A stretch of DNA of 64,000 nt from assembly GCA_000827325.1 (NCBI GenBank), contig KN832872.1, positions 2,895,698 through 2,959,697 of the forward strand, written 5' to 3'. The stretch is from Oidiodendron maius Zn. Its lineage: Eukaryota > Ascomycota > Leotiomycetes > Myxotrichaceae. Each line of letters begins with the position of its first letter. Position 1 is the stretch's first letter. Below the pieces are notes generated by a model, which had not been told where the DNA came from, ran no database searches, and saw only the letters and a program-made list of their open reading frames with translations. Below are positions 55,922 to 64,000 of the stretch, one piece after another. A program made the translations under genes and the position numbers.

Positions 55922-56441
55922 GGTTTCTTTGCAGTGAGTTGCAGTCCACAGTCAAAAGGATATATTGATTCTACTGATGTGAATAAAAGTAGCTTAGGAT
56001 ATAAGACCGGGCTTGCCACAACAATGTCTGCAAAGAGATGGATAATCTATATATCCTAATCCCGTTGGATCCATGCGGCCCCCGGTGTCAACGTCCGTCG
56101 TTTGTTTGTTCCGCCGTTTGTTTGTTCCGCCGTGCTCTATTTCGGCAGATGTCACCGATGTTACAGATATCAGGATTCGACCGCTGCAGCCCCTTGCTTG
56201 CTGAAGGCCCTATCCCCTATTAGCCCCTGACAAACACTCGCGTATTTTTCGTCCGCCGTGCTTACGTAGACATCGGCGTATGCTGACAACGTCCCCCGCA
56301 AAATTCACCAGATCCTTCATTTTCGTCCGCCGAGATCACGTGAATTCGACCTTGGTCCTCACCCGCGTCCTTCTTACCTTGTCTTCTAACGATTAGCATT
56401 GTATCTGCCGACAGTATAATTCTGCTGAAAGACCGTATGCA
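55922..56441. promoter_or_regulatory. Divergent promoter of MFS and regulator genes
   Basis: 520 bp between two start codons. It contains TTTGTTTGTTCCGCCGT as a tandem pair near 56100-56130 and two TTTTCGTCCGCCG copies near 56246 and 56322, inverses of the CGGCGGACGAAAA motif seen at 8661 and 27517. These could be repeat remnants or regulator sites. Confidence 0.5.
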
Positions 56442-58852
56442 ATGTCTTCGTCCCCTTCGCCTTCTGGCGCAGCTCCGTCAAATCGCGCCCGGCCCGAGAC
56501 AATGCGGAGAAGGCTGCGGAAAGGCACCCACAGCTGCTGGGAATGCAAGCGGCGGAAGATAAGGTGTATATTCGACCGGCTCCCTGATGCCACCAGCTGC
56601 AATGGCTGTCGGCGACGGGGCGCCCCATGTATTAGTCAGGAGTTCCCTGAGGAGGCTTCACTGGATGGCGTTGTGAGGGCTGAGACTCGGCACACTGGCA
56701 GTGACAGCAGTGTCTATGAGAGAAGAGCAGCGACGACACTCTATGACAATGGTAGGGCGGATCATGACATTCCAACTCCCATGTCCATGATCGGGGATCC
56801 TTCACGGTATCTAGCCTTCTATACATCTTCTGAGGTTCGTATTCCAGATTCAGATATCGCGATCATGGCTATTGATTGCTTCATTAGCATCCCCCTATCG
56901 AGAATGGCTTTCTTCCAGCTTCACAAGACAAATATGAGAGGCTGTCTCGGTTCTTGCATCAATCACTACCCTCGCGAAGAGACACGGAGAAGATATGCAC
57001 GGCTGCGCGTCATCCTTCTGTCCTCGCCCATGAAATAATGACCATGCCCTACACAAACCTTGATCAGAACGGCCTTGCCACGCCCGAAACCTTATTAGAG
57101 ATCCCTGAACCTCATATACATCCTGTACTGATAGCAAGGCATATGCTCCTGCTCGCCAGCTTCCTTCAGCAACTTCACCCCGAACTTCACAAGGAGATCA
57201 GAGGCTTGTCGGAATCGCCACAAGCTATAAGGGAACGGCTAGCAGATCTGGCTGCTAACCTCGTTACGACAAATGACGAACTTCTGGGCAGTATCGAAGG
57301 CCTGGAGTGCGTAATGATCGAGAGCGTGTATCAGGCGAATATCGGCAATCTTCGACGAAGTTGGATATCAGGCCGGAGAGCTATGAGTATTGCACAGCTG
57401 ATGGGCATTAATCGATCGCATAATCAGGCACAGTACAAGGTACTTGATCCGAAGACAAAATACAACCCTCATCATATGTGGTTCCGCATAGTTTTTCTGG
57501 ACCGCTATCTCTGCCTCATGCTGGGAGTTTCCCAGGGCTGCCTTGACCGTAGTATGGCTTCCGATGTGATGCTAGCAAACGACACTCCCATGGGACGTCT
57601 CGAACGAATCCATTGCGTTATCGCCTCGCGCATCCTGGAGCGGAACGAATCCAACTATGACATAGCCCTGACGCGAACCGTCGATGTGGAGCTACAGATA
57701 GCGGCCAGGAGTCTCCCCAGCAAGTGGTGGTTAATACCGAACCTGGAAATGGTCTCAACTGACTCTCAAGCTTTGTTCTGGAACACGCGGCGGCTGTTCG
57801 CTCAGGTGCTCCATTATAACCTCCTAAATCAGCTCCATTTGCCTTACATGCTTTGCTCTTTGCCGCCCCAGTCCAAGTATGAGTACTCCCGAATAACTTG
57901 CGTGAACGCCTCGCGGGAGGTGCTCTCACGCTTCATCACACTACGCCGCTTCAACGGGATCGCCTGCAGCTGTCGTACCGTCGACTTTCTTGCCCTCATG
58001 GCCGCCATGACCTTGCTATTAGCCCACCTAGACAGCAATCTCTCAGACATGGAGAATCTCCTAGCTCACCAGTATCATAGCGATCGCGCCATGATTGAGC
58101 AGGTGCAGGAGAATATGAAGGAAGTTAATCGTCTCAATTCCGATGCACTGAGTGCTCAGAGTGCCGACTTGCTTCGCCGGCTGTTGACTATCGAGGTTGA
58201 AACGGCGGGTTGTTATCCACGTCGTGCCAGCAGAGTGAGCGTGCAGAAAGCAGGGGCCGAAACGGTGCTACCGGATCAGGATGATGCCGTCGTGAGCGTA
58301 CATATTCCTTACTTTGGCATTATCAAGATTACCCATGAGGGCCTGAGCAAGGAGGTTCCCAAACCACGAGCTTCTACTGCAGCAACTAACGGCCCAGCTC
58401 GGTCGCAGGTAGAGGACCGGTCCAGTACAATCAGCCCAGAAACCCTCCATGCGGAGCCCCAGATGCATTTCTCCACGCAAGCTAGGCTAAGCAGAGTTCC
58501 AAATATTGAGGCTATGACACCGGTCAATAATGGCAACGGCAATATCGAGGCGCCTTCAATGATGCCAGATACCTATGCAAGGACTCAGGCGCAAGTAGGG
58601 ACGATTCCAATACCGGCCACTGACGCGATCGATGTTACTACACATCTCACCCTGCAGCCCCAGAACGGCTTATCCGATCCCCTCTTGCAACTTGGAGAGT
58701 ACCCTGGATTGGTTGCTGGGACAGAAGACTGGGCGTTCCAGGGCGTCGACTTAGCTTTCTTTGAGAGCCTGATGAGAGGCACCGGGAACGAGGAGAACAT
58801 TGGCGCGGATTGGGCTATGATGGGAGAGGTGAGGATGAACAACCAGACGTGA
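56442..58852 (+). CDS. Zn2Cys6 transcription factor
   Basis: Two exons, 56442-56834 and 56888-58852, with a 53-bp intron (GTTCGT donor, TTAG acceptor), give 785 aa. The binuclear zinc cluster is at about residues 31-64 (SCWECKRRKIRCIFDR, then SCNGCRRRGAPC). Splicing restores the family phrase PPIENGFLPASQDKYERLSR, FLHQSLPSRRDTEKI. A fungal-specific regulatory middle region follows (LLEIPEPHIHPVLIARHMLL, NIGNLRRSWISGRRAMSIAQ). The C-terminus is low-complexity with an acidic tail. It probably regulates the divergent MFS gene. The non-GTAAGT donor is the weak point of the model, but frame and homology agree. Confidence 0.85.
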
Positions 58853-59316
58853 AAATTCCCGATGACTGAAGAGGCATCGGCATCTAACTTCACCTGAGCA
58901 CTCTTCAGTGGTCGTGAAGCACTGTACGCTGAACCAAGATAATGACAACAAGACACTAATATACCATCACCATATCAGCATACCTTATTGCATGTGCAGT
59001 AGATGTGACCTTGCAAATTTCTGATCTGATTAATGCAACTACCATTACCCTGTGGGCCTTAGTCATGAACCCGAAATTCATCGGCAGAACGGCTTCTAGG
59101 AGGCTGCCTTAAGTATTGAATAAGAATCAGCTGTTTCTTTACTTATAAAACCTACATAAGAGAAAATAAGCCCAAACCCAGATGTAGAATGACTGGTCTA
59201 ATGTTTCTGATAGCAGTGTAACGGCCGAGGCAGGCATTGTATTCAATCCTACAAGTATGTGGATGTGAAACTTAGCGTCCTCTTCGTCCGCATCTCCCTA
59301 ACTGGTGCATGCATAT
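58853..59316. other. Intergenic between convergent genes
   Basis: The shared 3' region. CTTCGTCCGCATCTCC near 59281 again resembles the GTCCGC motif. Confidence 0.45.
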
Positions 59317-60455
59317 TCAGTCTCTCTCAACCTTAACGATGACCCTCCCACGCGCCCTCATGGTGGCTACGCGCTCATAGGCTCTGATGGCGTCCTCCAT
59401 ACTAAACACCGAGTCGACAGAGATCTTGAGCTTACCCTCTTCAACTAGCTTGACCAGCACGACGGCGTCGTCTTTGGATATCGGCGTGGAGAACATGACG
59501 TAGCGGCGCGGCACCCCGCCCAGCCACGTGGGCCACCAAGTGTTGACTATCCAGTTCTTAAGTATGGCGCCCATGCCCTCCATGGAGCCGATGTTGATCA
59601 CCATGCCGTCTGGTTTGAGGTACTCCGGCGAGTTAGCGTACAAGGCCTGCAACCCGACGCAGTCGAACACAAAGTCGAAAGGCTCCGCCCCGTACTGCGA
59701 CGCCAGGTAGGCCGGCAGCGGGTTGTGCTTGCGATAGTCGATGAACTGTTCACAAAGGTCAGCTCACCACCCTCTTCTAGAACCCCACGGAGATCAACCT
59801 TCAATACAGCAAGCAGCAGAAAACATACCTCATCAGTGCCTAAGCCGCGCACCATCTCCTCATTCCCCCCACTCGCAACACCCGTGACTTTCGCCCTCCT
59901 CATCTTGCAAACCTGTATGAGCAGCTTCCCCACAGACCCGCTGGCCCCATTAACAAGCACGCGATGCCCCTCTTTCACCCCGGCTGTGCGTGCCATCTTG
60001 AGTGCCGTCGACCCACTCCCAAGCACACCCCCCATGGCCACCATATCCGACCCCTCCGGTAGCCGCGTCACCTGGCTGCTTGGAGTCAACACATACTCCG
60101 CCAGCGCACCCTGGCCGAACATTACCATATCCGGGATATTCTGGTACGCTACCACGCGTGTCCCGACCTCTCGCACGTCGGACGAAGCAGCGGAGCCTGC
60201 GGCTACCACAGTACCAGTGAACTCGATCTCGGGGATGGGGGGCGCTGTGAAGGGTATCACCGGAAGGGTTTGGAATAGCATCTCGCTGCTGAATTGCAAA
60301 GCTACGTGCGACACGCGGATTAAAACTTTGGCGGAGGACGCAGTAGGGAGTGAGGGTGTGGGGTAGGATGTTGCCAGCTTCAGCGAGGTGCGGGCGGGGC
60401 CGCGCCGCTGGCGGAGCCAGGCGTGCATTGTAGGCGGAAGTGAAGGAGATGCCAT
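59317..60455 (-). CDS. Quinone-oxidoreductase-like MDR enzyme
   Basis: Two exons, 60455-59829 and 59745-59317, with an 83-bp intron, give 351 aa. The GroES-like N-terminal domain includes VLIRVSHVALQFSSEMLFQT and IPEIEFTGTVVAAG. The cofactor motif is VLVNGASGSVGKLLIQVCK (about 157-175), then FDFVFDCVGLQALY. No zinc ligand set is seen. It should be an NADPH-dependent quinone or enone reductase. It faces the Zn2Cys6 regulator tail to tail, and with the MFS gene this may form a small detoxification or export group; this is inference. Confidence 0.85.
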
Positions 60456-62334
60456 TTTCGAGGTGGATTAGGGGTTTGTTTAGAGGAGCTAGCAAAGACA
60501 CGTTTCGAGAGCTCTGAGAGAACGGTTAAGGCCTCGGATAGCAATTGTAGAAGTACGGCACTTCAGTCTAATAATGAAACCCCCAACCAGTGACGTGCGC
60601 ACTGGCGCCTTCGGCTGCTTAACAGGCCGAGAAAGACGTACTAGCAGCACTCGATCTTCAGGCGAGGGTCTAGCGTACTGGTAATGTTGATAAATTATTC
60701 TACTACGACTAAAAGCTGCCAATTTTATTTATCTCGGTCGCCATTAAAATATCTAAAGAGGAGGGGTCGCTGGTGACGTCAACTTCATTGGAGAACGTCT
60801 TTTGTCGCTAAGGTTATCGCCAATGGCGGTCATTTCCATACCCGAACGATTTTATTCAACTGTAGATGCGATTAGTAGTTTTAATTGGCCTTGTCAAATG
60901 GCTGCTACGCCATCTTACGTCAGTTATTATCCTCGAAGACTAGTTGATAATTCCGGGTCAAGGGCTCCGCCGATCGTTCATCCAACGCCTAATGCTAAAA
61001 TTATATATTCGAAGCCAGTACCACCTGCAAACTCAAAGAACTTCATCAAATGCAAGTGTATTTGGGAGGGGTTGGTGTGCTACAAGTTCTGTCACGTGGA
61101 CGGGCCGTATTTCTTCCGTTACAAGCCGTAAGGGGTTACTTGATTATGCCCACTCAAATGCGCCTACTTGAATGCACTCAGTCAAATATACCTACTCTAT
61201 TTGTAATTAAGCTTAAGTAGCGGCCTGACTGGAAGGAGGCCACGCTTAGTGCAAGCGCAAGCTTAGCGAGCTAGGCTGTAAGTGTAGCATACTGCCTTCT
61301 GAGTTAAGATATATATAACTATTAATCCCCTATTACTATAAACTAATAAGGGGGGTTAGGGGGGTCTTGCCCCTAGATTAAAGCAGATTAAAGACTATAG
61401 AGGTAGTATTTCTAGAGGGTATATAATTTAATCAATTTAGAGTATTTGATTTGATTTGATTTGATTCGATTTAATTGATTCAATTTGGAAAATCTAGTTA
61501 ATTCAGTCAAGTCAATTACTTCAGAGGGTTTATATAATTCAGAGGTAAGCTAGGGGTAGAGTTATAATAGGTCTACTAGGTAATATATTTTGAAATAATA
61601 TAAAGGGAGGGAGAAAAGTGGGGTTTGGGGGGGGGGGCACCTTTCGTTGCTTTATGACATCACGTGCTCATGGCCTCGGCGTGTTTACGCGTTTTACGCG
61701 TCACTCATGGACAGAGTATTGAACCACACTTAGTGCCCGCGAGCAATTGCAGGGTTCGTTGATGAGCTAGGATGGACATATGATCCCAGAGCGGTTGAAT
61801 TGCCCAAGGATACGGTACGCAATAAGGAGGGGGGTGATATGAAGGGACAGGGTGGAGTAAAGCCCGATATTGGCTGGTGGGTGAAGAGCCATGGGGCAAT
61901 GCCCACGATGAGGATGAAGGGGCGAGTGACGGATTAGCCGCTGACAACAAAGCGGAGGTAACAGGAAGCTCTCGATATACAGCTCGGCCTGTCGTTACTA
62001 TTTGAGCAGAGTCTTATGCTTCCGACGTAGGCGCGGGCCGGACGAACTACGCAACGACACCCGTTACCAGGTATATCAACACCCTATAGGTCGTGTTAAT
62101 CTGTATTAGAGAGCGCATCGCCTCTGGGATGTCGGGGATTGGGTTGAGAGAGGAGATCGCCATGGTCGGCGCCATCTCAACATCGGCTCTGTAGGTTCGG
62201 GGAGGGGTTTCACATGGCTGGAGAAAGTTGGGACGACGGATACTTCCGCCAGGGGCAGTGCGGGGTACCACCTGGCAAAAGTCGGGACGGAAAACGATAG
62301 TCGGATTCCGTTTTACTGTATATATTTAATACTA
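60456..62334. other. Intergenic, repeat-rich, no supported gene
   Basis: It holds a (TTGAT)n run at about 61444-61480, a 12-base G tract at 61627-61638, and AT-rich DNA. A 103-codon ORF from ATG 60823 and a 74-codon minus-strand frame at 62047-62271 match no family I know. Confidence 0.45.
61444..61490. repeat. (TTGAT)n microsatellite
   Basis: About five pure TTGAT units followed by degenerate TTCGAT/TTAAT units. Confidence 0.8.
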
Positions 62335-62509
62335 AGATCGGCTTACCCTGTTGATTGGTGCGCATAGTGCATCTCGATATCTAGTAGCCCCGGAATCTGA
62401 TACCAGATTCTGTACGAAGCCTCTGCAGCAGCCGGATCGGCCTTTTTACCCCGCAGATCCATCGCCTAGATCGGCTTGCGTGCTGCGGATTGGTGCGCCT
62501 AGTACATCA
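62335..62509. repeat. Pair of imperfect ~41-bp direct repeats
   Basis: Copies at 62335-62374 and 62468-62509 share AGATCGGCTT and GATTGGTGCGC followed by TAGT and CATC. They are 133 bp apart, about 620-790 bp upstream of abfB. Confidence 0.6.
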
Positions 62510-62989
62510 GACGCACTGACAGATACCCCAGCAAGAGCCGAGAAGGACGGTAGTGGAACTCCTTTTAGATGAATACCGAAGCCCAGTGGTATAAGTGCAG
62601 TTCGTAGAGCGGCATCTTAACACCCAAAACTCGGCATGCAAATAGCACGACGCAGCATCTTTCCACCTTCTTAATCCGGCTATGTCCCCTTCAGTATTTA
62701 GCATAATCACTCATCCGAGTTGGACGGAATGTTATATTCCACCTCTGATGCTCGCATGAGGCAGGCTTACTTGTGTCACACGGCCCTGTTCCTGCAGCAC
62801 TGGAGATAGACAGTACCAATTCGACGGGGATATCTAGGCCGTTCTGAATGCACCCCCCGCATAATAGTAGGTAGCATTAGGAAAATATGAGTACACTGCC
62901 CATATTATTGGAGGAAATCCCCGCCACTTTAGTGGCACATGCCCCCCTTAAACCTAGAAAACGGACATCTTAACGGGTCAGATGAAGAG

Positions 62990-62998
62990 TATAAAAAG
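62990..62998 (+). promoter_or_regulatory. TATA box of abfB
   Basis: TATAAAAAG lies 140 bp before the abfB ATG. An inverted CCAAT (ATTGG) lies near 62907. No convincing XlnR or AraR site was found by eye. Confidence 0.55.
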
Positions 62999-63129
62999 AC
63001 ACGCTGGACACCACGCAACTTAAAATCCTACGAATGTAGCTGTCCTGCTTCAGTGGCCATTAAAGCTTCTTGTCAATGATTTCAAAACGCTCACCTGTCC
63101 CACCGTGCCCCCACCAGAAGTGATCAGAC

Positions 63130-64000
63130 ATGTCACGATCAAGCCTGGAACGAGCCCGGGCACTGGCTCTAGGCCTTGTTGCTACAGGCTCTCTTGTCGC
63201 CGCTGGGCCTTGCGACCTCTACTCCTCCGGCGGCACACCCTGTGTCGCTGCGCACAGCACCACTCGCGCCCTGTACAGCAGTTATTCTGGCGCACTCTAC
63301 CAGGTCTCACGCGGCTCTGATGGTACCACGACCAACATTGGGCCTCTGTCCGCCGGCGGTGTTGCCAATGCCGCTGCCCAAGACTCCTTCTGCGCCAGTA
63401 CGACCTGTCTCATCACCATCATTTACGACCAGTCCGGCCACGGTAATCACCTCACCCAGGCTCCACCTGGCGGCTTCGACGGCCCAGATACCAATGGCTA
63501 CGACAACCTGGCTGGCGCAATTGGCGCACCGGTCACGCTGAACGGTCAGAAGGCGTACGGCGTCTTCGTCTCGCCCGGCACCGGCTACCGCAACGATGCC
63601 ACCAGCGGCATCGCCACAGGCGACGCGGCGGAGGGCATGTATGCGGTCCTCGACGGGAGCCACTACAACGGTGGCTGCTGCTTCGACTATGGCAACGCCG
63701 AGACGAGCGCTCACGATACGGGCAGCGGCCACATGGAGGCCATCTACTTTGGCGTCAACGATGTCTGGGGCACTGGATCCGGCAGCGGCCCTTGGGTCAT
63801 GGCCGATCTCGAGAACGGTCTGTTCTCCGGCTCCAGCGCTAGCGTCAACTCTGCTGACCCGTCGATCTCCTACCGGTTCGTCACGGCGGCCGTCAAGGGG
63901 GAGCCAGACCTGTGGGCGATTCGGGGCGCCAACGCTGCGTCTGGCTCGCTGTCGACGTACTACAGCGGGGTGCGCCCAAGCGTGTCTGGTTACAACCCGA
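63130..64000 (+). CDS. abfB: Alpha-L-arabinofuranosidase B (GH54), 3' end outside window
   Basis: ATG 63130 opens a frame that runs to the window edge (290 codons). The signal peptide is MSRSSLERARALALGLVATG and a few more residues, followed by the mature start GPCDLYSSGGTPCVAAHSTT. Further phrases, CLITIIYDQSGHGNHLTQAP, GFDGPDTNGYDNLAGAIGAP, VFVSPGTGYRN and SYRFVTAAVKGEPDLWAIRG, match Aspergillus AbfB closely from memory. The segment GPWVMADLENGLFSG contains the glutamate equivalent to the known nucleophile. The missing 3' part should hold the rest of the catalytic domain and the CBM42 arabinose-binding domain. The secreted enzyme removes L-arabinose side chains from arabinoxylan and arabinan. 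No intron is present in the visible part. Confidence 0.92.
   Translation, partial: MSRSSLERARALALGLVATGSLVAAGPCDLYSSGGTPCVAAHSTTRALYSSYSGALYQVSRGSDGTTTNIGPLSAGGVANAAAQDSFCASTTCLITIIYDQSGHGNHLTQAPPGGFDGPDTNGYDNLAGAIGAPVTLNGQKAYGVFVSPGTGYRNDATSGIATGDAAEGMYAVLDGSHYNGGCCFDYGNAETSAHDTGSGHMEAIYFGVNDVWGTGSGSGPWVMADLENGLFSGSSASVNSADPSISYRFVTAAVKGEPDLWAIRGANAASGSLSTYYSGVRPSVSGYNP

Noticed and set aside
56835-57038. Reading the regulator's first frame through to 57038 as a complete short protein
   Set aside because: Splicing 56835-56887 restores the family sequence in the long downstream frame.
60823-61131. ORF with a Cys-rich end (KCKCIWEGLVCYKFCH)
   Set aside because: No recognised family, and it lies in repeat-rich DNA.
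62047-62271. 74-codon minus-strand frame before abfB
   Set aside because: Could be the last exon of something, but there is no ATG or motif to support it.
1-64000. tRNA, rRNA or CRISPR arrays
   Set aside because: No cloverleaf, rRNA core or regularly spaced repeat was seen on reading; a dedicated scan was not possible.

Overview
The window reads as nuclear DNA of a filamentous ascomycete, most likely Aspergillus, Penicillium or a close relative (Eurotiales). The evidence is the gene content (two intact HET proteins, a Zn2Cys6 regulator, a sedolisin, a GH54 arabinofuranosidase very like Aspergillus AbfB, an OrsD-like regulator) and the introns, mostly 46-230 bp with GTAAGT-like donors, CTAAC-type branch sites and CAG/TAG acceptors. 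No rRNA, tRNA or CRISPR was seen. Spliced models below were joined by eye from donor, branch and acceptor signals and from reading-frame phase.

Layout. 1-505: the end of a Mutator-like DNA transposon. 1097-4648: a CipB-like reductase divergent from an OrsD-like/Upc2-like regulator. 5828-7011: a CmcJ/AsaB-family oxidoreductase gene that looks damaged. 9451-11322: an F-box protein. 12049-26804: a probable exopolysaccharide locus, with one very large GT4 membrane glycosyltransferase gene (about 2839 codons over five exons), two GH135 (Sph3/spherulin-4) genes and a GT25 gene. 26900-28860: transposon debris and a broken GFA-domain gene. 29766-32944: HET protein. 33345-33724: piggyBac relic. 34193-37545: aldo/keto reductase and FAD-dependent oxidoreductase. 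38526-39405: HET relic. 39794-41419: polytopic membrane protein. 42361-44322: secreted sedolisin. 44600-49816: accessory stretch with a Helitron fragment, a mini MADS-like ORF, a minisatellite and a 1.9-kb pogo/Fot1 element with near-identical terminal repeats and TA target sites. 49825-51971: second HET gene, starting eight bases after that element's target site. 52351-53092: a fold-back repeat and a solo LTR. 54097-60455: DHA1 MFS transporter, divergent Zn2Cys6 regulator and a quinone-oxidoreductase-like gene. 63130-end: abfB, cut by the window edge.

How the genes may work together. The strongest functional unit is 12049-26804. A PelF-like GT4 in a polytopic membrane protein, paired with Sph3-type hydrolases, recalls the Aspergillus galactosaminogalactan (GAG) locus. 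This version has two GH135 genes and a GT25 gene, and no Agd3-, Ega3- or Uge3-like gene is visible in the window. It is the best candidate for an undescribed system here. A second possible unit is the MFS/Zn2Cys6/reductase group (export or detoxification). The remaining genes look like independent accessory genes separated by AT-rich, repeat-scarred DNA.
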